Below, piece after piece: positions 27,412-37,010 of a stretch of 64,000 nucleotides of DNA; positions within the stretch are counted from its first letter, which is position 1; each line of letters starts with the position of its first letter. The stretch lies in the NCBI GenBank assembly GCA_947258795.1, contig CAMYJU010000011.1, positions 39,158-103,157 of the forward strand. Reading direction: 5' to 3'. Source of the DNA: an uncultured Gammaproteobacteria bacterium (lineage in GTDB: Bacteria > Pseudomonadota > Gammaproteobacteria > DRJJ01). The translations under genes were made by a program, and so were the position numbers. The notes beneath the pieces were generated by a model. That model was given only the letters and a program-made list of their open reading frames with translations. It did not search any database and had not been told where the DNA came from.

Positions 27412-29460
27412 GTGACCAGTACACCCGGACGACGCATTAGCCTGCAGCTGCTGATCCTGACGATTGGCCTGATTGCGATTGTCAGTATTCATGAATATCT
27501 GCGTGAGCAACAGACTTCAGAAATCAACACGCGCATCGAACAGGCAAGCCTGCACCTGAACCAGAGTATCAGCATCCTGATCAACAGTTCACTGGCAAGT
27601 ACCTCAGCTATCAGCCAGAATATAGCCCAAGCCTATAATGACAACCAGAACGGCACCTTCCAATCTGTCAGTCGACGTTACCTGCAGGACCACCCGTATA
27701 CCTTTTCTGTCTCGGTTATCAATCCCGACGGGGAAATACGCTGGACTTACCCGGGTGACAGGAAGTTAACTGCGCAGACCATACCAGGTATTGTGAACAG
27801 GCATGCGGCCCTGTTAAACCGGGCGATAGCACAAAAGCAGACGCTGCGCACACTGGATTCGCAGTCAAACATGCTTTATTACCAGATATACACGCCATTG
27901 CCTCTCGACAACAAAGCTGAAAGTGTACTGCTAAGCCTGGTGGACCTGACACCAGTCATTGGAAAGCTGACCCGGGGCATGGATACCCGTCTTGCTTTTA
28001 GTATCCAGTCACCTGATGGAATCATAGTCTGGAGGCACCCCGAGACTAGTACCGTCGTGTACTCGGAACGGGTATCCCCATTACCTGTCGATGGCGACGC
28101 CTGGCAGTTGCATGCGGGCTGGACAGACAATCCGTCCATACTGGCCACCAACCTGTACCTGCTGAACTGGGGGACTGGCCTGATACTGATCAGTATCCTG
28201 CTGGCCACCGTGCATCACTCCGGTACATTTGCCGACCGGCTACGCTACGAAGTCGGCGAGAAGACCAGCGCACTAGAATCGGCCAACCGCCACCTGCTGG
28301 ACGTCATCTCGGAACGTATCCAGTCGGAGAAAAAACTCGAATTCAGTGAACGGCGCTATCGCCTGCTGTTCAACAACGCCAATGATGCCGTATTTGTACA
28401 GCACATCCTTGATGACGGCAGCTATTCCGATTTTATCGAGGTCAATGACGTGGCCTGCAAGATGCTGGGCTATGATCGCGAAACCCTGTGTACACGTTCC
28501 ATGCTGGATTTTACCCCGCCCGAAGCATACCGCCAGCTGAGCTACCCATCAGCCCATCCACCAACGGGCGTACACCAGTTGTTTGAGTCGGTACTGGTCA
28601 GTGCGGACGACAGGAATATCCCGATCGAAATCAGTTCACACAGCTTTGAACTAATGGGACAGCAAACCGTACTGTCTATCGTGCGTGATATTACCGAACG
28701 CAAACAGGCCGAAAAGGAGGTTCGCGAACGCCGCGAGGAACTGGCCCATGCCGCCCGTTATGCCAGCATGGGCAAGCTGGCCTCGGGCCTGGCACATGAA
28801 ATCAACCAGCCCCTGAGTGCCATCACTAACTACATAAATGGCGGGCTCAGACGCATTGAAATGGATAACCTCAGTGGCGACGAACTGCAATCAGTCATGA
28901 AAAAAATAGCGGAGCAGGCCCAGCGTGCCGCGTCCATCCTCAGTGGCATGCGGGATTTTATACGCAAGCGCAAGCCTCGCCGCGGGGAAATCGAGATCAA
29001 CGCCCTGATTCGTCAGACCCTGGAATTACTCCAGAGCGAGATCAAGTCCAACTCGATCATCGTCACACAGGAACTGGGCAACCACCACCCGATGATCGTC
29101 GCGGATGCCATCCAGATTGAACAGGTACTGATGAACCTGGTGAAAAACGCGATCGAGGCGCTGATGGAGATGCCCTCATCAGGGGAACGCAGACTGCTGC
29201 TGAAAACCGAGTCGGCCGACGATAATACCATCAAGGTCTCCGTGCAGGATAATGGACCCGGTCTGCCTGCGGAGATCAGTGCTCATCTGTTCGAATCCTT
29301 TAATACCACCAAACCACAGGGGATGGGCCTGGGGCTTTCCATTTGTCGCAGTATCATCGAGGCGCATGGCGGAAGGCTGTGGGCGGACACAAAACTGAAG
29401 ACAGGGGCGCGTTTCTGTTTTACTATTCCCCAATACCTCGAAGGACCGGAATATGAATAA
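27412..29460 (+). CDS. PAS sensor histidine kinase with periplasmic sensor domain
   Basis: 682 residues from a GTG start. TM1 about 10-27; a periplasmic double-Cache-like domain (about 30-245, SVINPDGEIRWTYPGD); TM2 about 250-267; PAS about 312-430; phospho-accepting His462 in GLAHEINQPLSAI; HATPase with DNGPGLP and GMGLGLSICRSI (about 560-680). It overlaps the response regulator by 8 bp, so the two form a two-component pair of FixLJ/DctBD style. Its signal is unknown. Confidence 0.87.
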   Translation: MTSTPGRRISLQLLILTIGLIAIVSIHEYLREQQTSEINTRIEQASLHLNQSISILINSSLASTSAISQNIAQAYNDNQNGTFQSVSRRYLQDHPYTFSVSVINPDGEIRWTYPGDRKLTAQTIPGIVNRHAALLNRAIAQKQTLRTLDSQSNMLYYQIYTPLPLDNKAESVLLSLVDLTPVIGKLTRGMDTRLAFSIQSPDGIIVWRHPETSTVVYSERVSPLPVDGDAWQLHAGWTDNPSILATNLYLLNWGTGLILISILLATVHHSGTFADRLRYEVGEKTSALESANRHLLDVISERIQSEKKLEFSERRYRLLFNNANDAVFVQHILDDGSYSDFIEVNDVACKMLGYDRETLCTRSMLDFTPPEAYRQLSYPSAHPPTGVHQLFESVLVSADDRNIPIEISSHSFELMGQQTVLSIVRDITERKQAEKEVRERREELAHAARYASMGKLASGLAHEINQPLSAITNYINGGLRRIEMDNLSGDELQSVMKKIAEQAQRAASILSGMRDFIRKRKPRRGEIEINALIRQTLELLQSEIKSNSIIVTQELGNHHPMIVADAIQIEQVLMNLVKNAIEALMEMPSSGERRLLLKTESADDNTIKVSVQDNGPGLPAEISAHLFESFNTTKPQGMGLGLSICRSIIEAHGGRLWADTKLKTGARFCFTIPQYLEGPEYE

Positions 29461-30070
29461 CAATACAACAACGGTATATGTCATCGACGATGACGACGCG
29501 GTACGTGAATCTCTGAGCTGGCTACTGGAATCCGTCGGACTGCATGTCGAGACCTTTGCCGATGCGCACAGCTTCCTGGCGCAGGTCAACAACGTGCAGA
29601 GTAACGGCTGCGTCGTGACCGATGTGCGTATGCCAGGCATGAGCGGCCTGGAATTACAGACCGAAATGACCGAGCGCCAGATCGGGCTACCGGTCATCAT
29701 CATTACCGGACACGGCGATGTACCGATGGCGGTACGCGCTATGAAGTCAGGCGCCTATGACTTTATTGAAAAACCGTTCAATGACCAGGAACTGCTGGAA
29801 CGGGTACAACGTTGCCTGCAACAGCAGCAGGAACAGAATGCCCATAGTGCAACCCGCGCCTATGTGCAAAACAAGATGGAACGCCTGACCGCGCGCGAAC
29901 AGGAAGTCCTGAGCATGGTCGTGGACGGCCTGTCCAGCCGCGTGATCGGTGAGAAACTTGGTATCAGCTCCAAGACCGTCGAGGTCCATCGTGCCAAGAT
30001 CATGGACAAAATGGGCGCCGACTCGGTCGCCAGCCTGGTACGTATGGCCATGCTGGCCAAGATAGGCTAG
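29453..30070 (+). CDS. FixJ-type response regulator
   Basis: 205 residues. Receiver domain 1-120 with acidic residues DDDD (12-15), phospho-acceptor Asp57 (VVTDVRMPGMSGLE) and Lys in FIEKPF; LuxR-type HTH at about 140-200 (LTAREQEVLSMVVDGLSS, ISSKTVEVHRAKIMDKM). Overlaps the kinase gene by 8 bp, so it should be its partner and a DNA-binding activator. Target genes are unknown; it sits 6 kb from soeABC. Confidence 0.92.
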   Translation: MNNNTTTVYVIDDDDAVRESLSWLLESVGLHVETFADAHSFLAQVNNVQSNGCVVTDVRMPGMSGLELQTEMTERQIGLPVIIITGHGDVPMAVRAMKSGAYDFIEKPFNDQELLERVQRCLQQQQEQNAHSATRAYVQNKMERLTAREQEVLSMVVDGLSSRVIGEKLGISSKTVEVHRAKIMDKMGADSVASLVRMAMLAKIG

Positions 30071-30106
30071 TCCCCCGCCCCGGCCTGCGGCGGCACTGCG
30101 GGCGGT

Positions 30107-31156
30107 TCAGTCCACTTTGTGCACATGCAGTTGGGTCAAACTAAACACCAGCACGGTGACCACTACCAGGGCCATGGCTTGGTGTATCGACGCCAGCGCC
30201 ACCGGTACGTGCAGCAACAGCGTTGAAATACCCAGCCCAACCTGGACCAACACCGCAACCAGCAGCAGGTTGGTAGAAAGCCGTGCACGGCTTGCCAGAT
30301 CGACCTTGCGTGACTGCAACCAGTAAATCAGCACCACAATCAGGGTTGTGATCGCCAGCAGGCGATGATTAAACTGTACCGTGGCGATATTTTCGAACAT
30401 ATTCAGCCAGGCCGGTTGCAACATCAGATAGGCCTGCGGGATCAGCTGCCCGTCCATTAACGGGAAGGTATTATAGGCAAAGCCGGCCTTCAGGCCTGCG
30501 ACAAAACCACCAGACAGAATGGTGACCACCACCAGCCCGAGCACGGCCAGTGTCTTTTTAAACGGACCTCGAAATTCACCGCCAGCACCCGGTTGTGGCG
30601 GGAACAACAGCCGGAACATATGCCATAACATGTAGATATAGATCAGCAATGCCGCGGCCAGATGGGCCGTTAAACGATATTGGCTGACATGCGGGTCATT
30701 CACCAGTCCGCTCTTGACCATATACCAACCGAGTACCCCCTGCAGACCACCGAGCACAAACATCAGTACAAAGCGGGGAATCAGCTCACGGTTGATTCGT
30801 CCACGAATCAAGAAATACAGAAACGGTAACAGGAAGACCATACCGATGGTACGACCCAGTAAACGATGGGCATATTCAAACCAGAATATCGATTTGAACC
30901 CGCCCAGGTCGAGATGCATATTCTTTTTCTGATACTCGGGAGATTGCTGGTACATCTCAAACGTAGACTGCCATTCCGACAGGCTCAGCGGCGGTAATAC
31001 GCCCATGATCGGTCGCCAGTCCACCATCGACAGACCGGAGCCGGTCAGCCGGGTCACGCCACCGAGCACGACCATTGCAAAAATCAGTGCGCAGCATACC
31101 GCCAGCCAGATACCCAGCTGACGCCTGTATTGAACTTCATTCGGATCTAACATCAT
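30107..31156 (-). CDS. ctaA: Haem A synthase (COX15/CtaA)
   Basis: 349 residues with eight predicted membrane helices. Typical haem A synthase stretches: VVLGGVTRLTGSGLSMVDW, WFEYAHRLLGR (haem-ligand His), GLQGVLGWYMVKSGL and QFNHRLLAI. It oxidises haem O to haem A for an aa3-type cytochrome oxidase, indicating aerobic respiration, although no oxidase gene is in view. Convergent with the response regulator, 36 bp apart. Confidence 0.93.
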   Translation of the reverse strand: MMLDPNEVQYRRQLGIWLAVCCALIFAMVVLGGVTRLTGSGLSMVDWRPIMGVLPPLSLSEWQSTFEMYQQSPEYQKKNMHLDLGGFKSIFWFEYAHRLLGRTIGMVFLLPFLYFLIRGRINRELIPRFVLMFVLGGLQGVLGWYMVKSGLVNDPHVSQYRLTAHLAAALLIYIYMLWHMFRLLFPPQPGAGGEFRGPFKKTLAVLGLVVVTILSGGFVAGLKAGFAYNTFPLMDGQLIPQAYLMLQPAWLNMFENIATVQFNHRLLAITTLIVVLIYWLQSRKVDLASRARLSTNLLLVAVLVQVGLGISTLLLHVPVALASIHQAMALVVVTVLVFSLTQLHVHKVD

Positions 31157-31333
31157 AAAAATTCTGGTTTTTTTGCCGAAGCCATATTGTAACTAATTGA
31201 TTATATTGTAATATTGAATTATTTCCCCCGTCCGGGGTCAGACAGCATAACCTACAAACGGCTACCAGCTCAAACCAGTAAATGCATAAGCAGCTGCTGA
31301 TTTACGCTATAATCATGATTCAATAACAGGGGT

Positions 31334-32347
31334 ATGCTTATGGGTGCTACCAGTGACAACGACAATCAACAGGCACTGATCGATCCATTCGGTCGCCAGA
31401 TCGAGTACCTGCGACTGTCCGTGACCGACCGCTGCGACCTGCGCTGTTTTTACTGTCTGCCCAAAGGCTACAAGGATTTCACCGAGCCGGACACCTGGCT
31501 CAGTTTCGATGAACTGGAACGGGTGGTTGCGGCCTTTACCGAACTGGGTACCCGGCGTATCCGCCTGACCGGCGGCGAACCACTGGTACGCAAGAGCCTG
31601 CCGGAGCTGGCCCAGCGACTGGCGGCCCTGCACGGACTGGATGACCTGTCGCTTTCGACCAACGCCACCCGCCTCGGTAAACACGCGCAGGAACTGCAAC
31701 AGGCCGGTATCTCGCGTATCAACGTCAGTCTGGACAGTCTGCGCGCAGATCGCTTCCGGCAGATCACCGGCGGCAAGCTGGACAAGGTGCTGAACGGCAT
31801 CATGGCCGCTCGCGACGCGGGCATGGCACCGATCAAGATCAACATGGTGGTCATGAAAGGCATTAACGACGACGAAGTCGAGGACATGGTGGCGTTCTGT
31901 CTCGAACACGATCTGACCTTGCGCTTTATCGAAACCATGCCGATGGGTGATACCGGGCGTGAAGCCAGCCAGCTGTACATCGATCTGCAAACCGTCAGGC
32001 AACGCCTCGAACAACATTACAAACTGTTACCCGGTGTCATGCCCGGCGGCGGACCGGCGCGCTATGTCCAGGTCGAAGGCACCGACCTGCGTATCGGCTT
32101 TATCACACCGATCTCACAACACTTCTGTGAAACCTGTAACCGGGTGCGCATGTCCGCTGAAGGCACGCTGTACATGTGCCTGGGCCAGGACAACCGTTTT
32201 GAATTACGCCCGTTGTTACGCAAGGGTATTGGTAACGATGAACTGAAAGACGCGATACGCGCAGCAATTGCACTGAAGCCGGAGCGTCATGAATTCACCG
32301 AAAAGCCGCAGCAACTGGTACGCTTCATGTCGATGACCGGTGGGTAG
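31334..32347 (+). CDS. moaA: GTP 3',8-cyclase (molybdenum cofactor synthesis)
   Basis: 337 residues. Radical-SAM cluster C34-x3-C38-x2-C41 (CDLRCFYC), GTP-handling motif TGGEPLVR, and the C-terminal cluster CETCNRVR...C. It ends in the Gly-Gly typical of MoaA (SMTGG). It makes the pterin intermediate from GTP, the first step to the cofactor needed by SoeA. The codon-3 ATG at 31340 is an alternative start. It converges on the TauE gene with 2 bp between. Confidence 0.95.
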   Translation: MLMGATSDNDNQQALIDPFGRQIEYLRLSVTDRCDLRCFYCLPKGYKDFTEPDTWLSFDELERVVAAFTELGTRRIRLTGGEPLVRKSLPELAQRLAALHGLDDLSLSTNATRLGKHAQELQQAGISRINVSLDSLRADRFRQITGGKLDKVLNGIMAARDAGMAPIKINMVVMKGINDDEVEDMVAFCLEHDLTLRFIETMPMGDTGREASQLYIDLQTVRQRLEQHYKLLPGVMPGGGPARYVQVEGTDLRIGFITPISQHFCETCNRVRMSAEGTLYMCLGQDNRFELRPLLRKGIGNDELKDAIRAAIALKPERHEFTEKPQQLVRFMSMTGG

Positions 32348-32349
32348 AC

Positions 32350-33147
32350 TCACCCCGCACTGATCAACATCCTCACACCCAGCACGAGTAACAACAACGC
32401 AAACACCTTCTTCAACGTCGGGATTGGCATACGGTGCGCCAGTTTCGCGCCCAACGGTGCGAATAACAGGCTGGTACTGATAATGGCCAGAAAGGCCGGC
32501 CAGTAAACATAGCCGGTGGCCCAGGACGACAGACGTTGATCCCCGATCCCGACCAGGATGTAGCCACTGCTACCGGCCAGTGCGATCGGCAAGCCTACCG
32601 CGGCCGAGGTGGCGACGGCCTTGCGAATATTGACATTACACCAGACCAGGAACGGCACGGTCATCGTACCGCCACCAATACCGACTATGGCCGATACCGC
32701 ACCAATAACCGTACCAGTGCCGGCCATCGCCATCGCACCAGGCAATTGCCGGTGCGCTGAGGCCCCAAAACCAAAAAACATCTGCATTGCGACCAGCAAT
32801 TCGAATACCCCAAAGATACGCTGTAACCACAGACTGGCCAGTTGATCGGCAATTGCCGCGCCCAGCCAGGCACCGATCACGATACCGGGGCTCAGGCGCC
32901 AGAACACCGGCCATAGTACCGCCTGGTGGCGGTGGTGCTCCCAGGCAGAGGAAGTCGAAGTGACAATGATGGTCGCCAGAGAGGTGCCCAGCGCGACATG
33001 CATGATAATGTCCTGGTGCACACCGGATGCCGGTAGCAGCCAGGCCAGCACCGGCACGATTATCAATCCACCACCGACACCGAGCAGGCCGGCCAGTACA
33101 CCGGCGACAACACCCAATAACAGAAAAAAGATCAACGAGGTGAGCAT
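32350..33147 (-). CDS. TauE/SafE-family membrane exporter
   Basis: 265 residues, about eight membrane helices. The two family repeats are visible: LGVGGGLIIVPVLAW near residue 22 and VGIGGGTMTVPFLVW near 155. The family exports sulfite, sulfoacetate or other organic/inorganic anions. In a sulfite-oxidising background a sulfur anion is a reasonable guess, but the sequence does not decide it. A double TTGTACAA box lies just upstream. Confidence 0.85.
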   Translation of the reverse strand: MLTSLIFFLLLGVVAGVLAGLLGVGGGLIIVPVLAWLLPASGVHQDIIMHVALGTSLATIIVTSTSSAWEHHRHQAVLWPVFWRLSPGIVIGAWLGAAIADQLASLWLQRIFGVFELLVAMQMFFGFGASAHRQLPGAMAMAGTGTVIGAVSAIVGIGGGTMTVPFLVWCNVNIRKAVATSAAVGLPIALAGSSGYILVGIGDQRLSSWATGYVYWPAFLAIISTSLLFAPLGAKLAHRMPIPTLKKVFALLLLVLGVRMLISAG

Positions 33148-33170
33148 GTGGGACTCAGCACCTGAAGCAA

Positions 33171-33194
33171 TTGTACAAGTTATCGATTGTACAA
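33171..33194. promoter_or_regulatory. Pair of TTGTACAA palindromes
   Basis: Two perfect 8-bp palindromes, 33171-33178 and 33187-33194, centred 16 bp apart, 24 bp before the TauE/SafE start. Spacing near one and a half helical turns suggests a dimeric repressor or activator site. The regulator is unknown. Confidence 0.45.
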
Positions 33195-33229
33195 TACGCG
33201 ATCGGAATGTTTCGTCCTACATAATGATT

Positions 33230-33305
33230 GTCATTCCGGAAAGCGCGTAGCACTTGTCCGGAATCCATTGCTAAGCCTTTGGATTCCCGCCTGCGCGGGA
33301 ATGAC
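33230..33305. repeat. 76-bp palindromic element with GTCATTCC ends
   Basis: Starts GTCATTCC and ends GGAATGAC. It contains two hairpins: ATTCCGGA/TCCGGAAT and ATTCCCGC-CTGC-GCGGGAAT. This has the form of a dispersed non-autonomous element; a related fragment lies at about 15890-15917. The rest of 33306-33395 holds nothing recognisable. Confidence 0.75.
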
Positions 33306-33395
33306 GGGTGAGCTAAATGTTTATTCAGGTATGGCTGCGAGAATCAAAAGAAACCTGTCACTACGATAGTGTCTGAGAAATTATTGTACGAAACC

Positions 33396-34760
33396 TTACC
33401 TGATCCACACCGTCTTCGCATTCACAAACTCCCGAATACCATGACGCGACAACTCACGGCCATAACCGGATGCCTTAATACCTCCAAACGGCAGGCGCGG
33501 ATCACTTTTAACCAGACCGTTCACAAACGCACAACCACATTGCATCGCGCGCGCAACACGTTCACCACGATCCAGGTCTTCGGTCCAGACACTGCCACCA
33601 AGGCCGAAGCGACTGCCATTGGCAACCATTAATGCGTGTTGCTCATCATCGGCGCGAATGACTGTCGCGACCGGTCCAAACAGCTCCTCGTCATAGGCAC
33701 GCATGCCCGGTTTGACATGATCCAGTATCGATGCCTGATAAAAGGTGCCGTCACCACCTTCCGGCATACAACCGGTCAATGCCACCGCACCGTTATGGAT
33801 AGATGCCAGCACCTGCTCATGCAGGTCGTCACGCAAATCAAAGCGTGCCATCGGTGCCAGGGTGACTGATACATCGAGTGGATTGCCCGGTACCAGCGCA
33901 TCGACTGCCTGTCTGAAACGCTCGACAAATTCGTCCGCGATATCCGCGACCGGGATAAAACGCTTGGCAGCAATACAGCTCTGGCCGCAGTTCAGGTAAC
34001 GTGAGGTCACGGCCACCTTGACCGCTGCATCCAGATCGGCATCCTCGAGCACGATAAATGCATCGGAACCGCCCAACTCGAGTACCGATTTTTTCAGATG
34101 TTTGCCGGCCTGCGAGGCCACTGCACTGCCGGCCGGTTCACTACCGGTAAGGGTCACCGCGTGCACCCGCTCATCGGCAATCACCGACTCGACCATCGAG
34201 GCCTTGATTACCAGAGTGCGGAACACGTTTTCCGGGAAACCGGCCTGCTGGAAGATCTCTTCTATTGCCAGCGCGCATTGCGGGACATTGGATGCGTGTT
34301 TCAGCAAGCCGGTATTGCCGGCCACCAGCGCCGGCGCGGCGAATCGGAATACCTGCCAGAACGGGAAATTCCAGGGCATCACCGCCAGTACCGTACCCAG
34401 TGGCTGATAGGCGACAAAACTCCTGCCGGCATCGGACTCCAACATTTCGTCAGCCAGAAAATCCATGCCCTGCCCGGCATAGTATTCACACACCAGCGCG
34501 CATTTATCCACTTCGGCCGTAGACTCGCCGATGAGCTTACCCATCTCCAGTGTGATCAGCCGTGCCAGTTCATCCCGGCGTGCGCGCAGCACCCGGGCCG
34601 CTTCCATCATCAGGCCGCAACGTTTTTCGATCGGGGTATCTGCCCAGTCCTGGCGGGCATCGTCGACATCCTGCAGGGCATGATTGAGCTTGACGCTATC
34701 CCAGCTCTCAATCGTGGTCAGCAGTGTACCGTCATACGGGTTAATTGAACGTAAAGACAT
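33396..34760 (-). CDS. Aldehyde dehydrogenase, succinate-semialdehyde dehydrogenase-like
   Basis: 454 residues of the NAD(P)-dependent aldehyde dehydrogenase fold. PWNFPFWQV and the TGSEPAGSAVASQAGKHLKK cofactor region, catalytic Glu in LELGGSDAF, and catalytic Cys in NCGQSCIAAKRF. C-terminal PFGGIKASGYGRELSRHG is typical of the succinate-semialdehyde dehydrogenase (GabD/Sad) branch. The real substrate cannot be read from the sequence. The MBL gene upstream is on the same strand; a short hairpin (about 34771-34792) lies between them. Confidence 0.9.
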   Translation of the reverse strand: MSLRSINPYDGTLLTTIESWDSVKLNHALQDVDDARQDWADTPIEKRCGLMMEAARVLRARRDELARLITLEMGKLIGESTAEVDKCALVCEYYAGQGMDFLADEMLESDAGRSFVAYQPLGTVLAVMPWNFPFWQVFRFAAPALVAGNTGLLKHASNVPQCALAIEEIFQQAGFPENVFRTLVIKASMVESVIADERVHAVTLTGSEPAGSAVASQAGKHLKKSVLELGGSDAFIVLEDADLDAAVKVAVTSRYLNCGQSCIAAKRFIPVADIADEFVERFRQAVDALVPGNPLDVSVTLAPMARFDLRDDLHEQVLASIHNGAVALTGCMPEGGDGTFYQASILDHVKPGMRAYDEELFGPVATVIRADDEQHALMVANGSRFGLGGSVWTEDLDRGERVARAMQCGCAFVNGLVKSDPRLPFGGIKASGYGRELSRHGIREFVNAKTVWIR

Positions 34761-34804
34761 AAACTCTCCCTGAAACTACCGCTTTCAGGAAGAGTATAGA
34801 CCGT

Positions 34805-35572
34805 CTATATCGGGCTGTAGTCGCTCTGCCTCATCAAATCGACACCACACTGCAGGTTTTCAAACCAGTCCAGGAACTGATCTATCACTTCCTTGTCGAC
34901 GAACGGACAGCCATGCTGTGGCACGATCATACTCAAATCCAGTTGACGTACCATATTGGTCCACAGGCGACAAACCCGGTTCGAATTCATATAACGCTCA
35001 TGAAACTTCTGCATGGTCGTGACATGTTGTGCAAAATCCTGCACTCCCTGCCGGCAACCGCCTGGCGCCATGGATGCACCGATATCCCCCGAAAACAGGA
35101 TTTTACTGACCGGATCATAAAAACTGAAATTACCTTCGGAATGCATGAAGTGTGCCGGCAATGCCTTGATCTTGCAGTCACCAAGCGAGATACCAGCACC
35201 ACGATCCGGAATCGCAAAAATCCGGTTATGCACGATACGCTCGACATAGCCGGGGATCAGATGCGGCAGAAAGCGACTCCAGATTTCTGATATTCCGATC
35301 TTGCAGTCTGTAAACATTAACCACTTGTCCAGCGATGCAATACAATCCGGATCCTGATGTGAGGCGAGGATCAGGTCCAGGTCCTTTACCCGGATCAGCT
35401 TGCCAATCTCTATACTTAATTGTGAATAGGTCAGGTCGCCGCCCGGATCGATCAGAGCGGCATGCCCATCATGTACAACCAGAAACTGATTGGCCTGCAC
35501 ACCACTTCCATGTACCAGGTCTTCAAAGGCGATGCAGACATGATTGTCATCTCGATACAGTTCTATGGCCAT
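34805..35572 (-). CDS. MBL-fold metallohydrolase, ODP (flavodiiron-like) type
   Basis: 255 residues of metallo-beta-lactamase fold with the metal motifs HQDPDCIAS, HFMHSEGNFSFYD, SGDIGAS and VPQHGCPF. The H-x-D-x-D pattern is that of flavodiiron-type ODP domains, but the flavodoxin part is missing. It may reduce oxygen or bind a diiron site in a redox or sensor role; function unknown. It is followed on the same strand by the aldehyde dehydrogenase gene. Confidence 0.75.
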   Translation of the reverse strand: MAIELYRDDNHVCIAFEDLVHGSGVQANQFLVVHDGHAALIDPGGDLTYSQLSIEIGKLIRVKDLDLILASHQDPDCIASLDKWLMFTDCKIGISEIWSRFLPHLIPGYVERIVHNRIFAIPDRGAGISLGDCKIKALPAHFMHSEGNFSFYDPVSKILFSGDIGASMAPGGCRQGVQDFAQHVTTMQKFHERYMNSNRVCRLWTNMVRQLDLSMIVPQHGCPFVDKEVIDQFLDWFENLQCGVDLMRQSDYSPI

Positions 35573-35670
35573 CTTGGCACCCTTTCCAATAAACTTGCAC
35601 AGTCTATCGGCAGAAAGCTGCGACCACAGATGATCCAGATCAAAAAAGCCCGCATCTATCGCAAGGGATA

Positions 35671-36747
35671 TTATTTTTGTTGAACCAGCACTGATTCCAG
35701 TCGCAATTTTCGCTGCTCTATATCGAGTTCCGCTAATGCACGCACCGCCTGATAAAACGCATCCATGTCATGGCGACCCTGTTTGAGCAGGGCCTCAAAT
35801 GCGGGTATCAGCTGATGGTAGGTCGAGATGGATGCAACCATGGCATTGTTCAGATCCTGGAACATCCAGTTATCATATCCACCATAGCCTGACCAGCGTT
35901 GCCTGAAAACCCGATAGTCGCGACGCAACTGTCGTAAAAGCTCACGCTTTTGCTGAAGCTTGCTGCTCGCATCCAGATCGGAGTCATACAGGGACTGCAG
36001 TCGCTGCCGGGTAGTCAGGACCATGTCGATAAAATCGGCATCACGACGTTCAGCCGTTTTCCACGATGCCAGTGTCGCATCATCATGATGTTGCAACATC
36101 CAGCGCCGTACACCTTCACGTTGTACCGTCATCGCAAACGACTCATTGAATTCGGTATCGTTTGCGACATACATCTGCTGGTGGGCCAGTTCATGAAACA
36201 GGGTGCCGACCAGGCGCGCCTCGTCCCAGCCCAACATGGTGTTCAGAAACGGATCATCGAACCAGCCCAGCGTTGAATAGGCCGGTATACCGGCAACATA
36301 GACATCCAAGCCCTGCCGGGACAGTTGCTGCGCCTCCCGCCGGGCATCCACCTGGCTGAAGTAAGCGCGATAGGCCAGGCAGCCAAATACCGGGTAACAC
36401 CAGGTATAGGGCTGCAGTGACAGGGCCTCGGTCGCGACCACGGTCCACACCACATACGGTCGCTGCAGGTCAGCATAGCTGCTATAACTGTCGTTTTCCG
36501 GCAGTCCCAGTTCGCTGACCGCAAACTGACGCGCCTGTTTAAGCAATACCAGTTGCATACGCAAGCGCTCATCCGTATCCGGGTCGGCCAGCACCTGGTG
36601 CAGCGGTCGCCGTGCAGCTAGCAAATCCATCTGCCCCTGAAAGGACTGGTGGTAGTACGACAGGGTACTGCAGGCGCTGATTTGCAAACCGGCTAGCAGC
36701 AGAAAGAACAAGCCAGGTATCCGCGGATATTTACTGTTTTTCTTCAT
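35671..36747 (-). CDS. Predicted lipoprotein aminopeptidase (COG4324 family)
   Basis: 358 residues from the ATG at 36747 (a TTG at 36756 would add three). Signal peptide with lipobox ISAC (FLLLAGLQISAC), so likely membrane-anchored. The zinc motif HELAHQQMYVANDTEFNESF fits HExxH plus a downstream Glu; a PVFGCLAYRAYFS region is typical of the family. It is a putative zinc aminopeptidase; substrate unknown. It is transcribed away from sat. Confidence 0.8.
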   Translation of the reverse strand: MKKNSKYPRIPGLFFLLLAGLQISACSTLSYYHQSFQGQMDLLAARRPLHQVLADPDTDERLRMQLVLLKQARQFAVSELGLPENDSYSSYADLQRPYVVWTVVATEALSLQPYTWCYPVFGCLAYRAYFSQVDARREAQQLSRQGLDVYVAGIPAYSTLGWFDDPFLNTMLGWDEARLVGTLFHELAHQQMYVANDTEFNESFAMTVQREGVRRWMLQHHDDATLASWKTAERRDADFIDMVLTTRQRLQSLYDSDLDASSKLQQKRELLRQLRRDYRVFRQRWSGYGGYDNWMFQDLNNAMVASISTYHQLIPAFEALLKQGRHDMDAFYQAVRALAELDIEQRKLRLESVLVQQK

Positions 36748-37010
36748 ATTCAACAAGTTGCACGATAAAGTCGGCTGACCGCGGTGATGGGATAACCGGA
36801 TTTTATGGGCATATCCTGATAAGGAATAGGCCAGTTTCCGGTATCCGCGCTACAATTCGCATCCGGTATGCAGACTTATGATAACAAACTGTCGCTGTTA
36901 CCGATGTCGCCACCAGATAAACACAGGCACACGAGATTTTGTAAGCTGCCTTTTCATGCAAAGCGCAACTTACGCAACACTGTAAATCCATACTCTTTAG
37001 GAGAAGAGCC

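Noticed and set aside
31313..32017. 234-residue open frame opposite moaA
   Set aside because: Shadow; moaA motifs are complete on the other strand.
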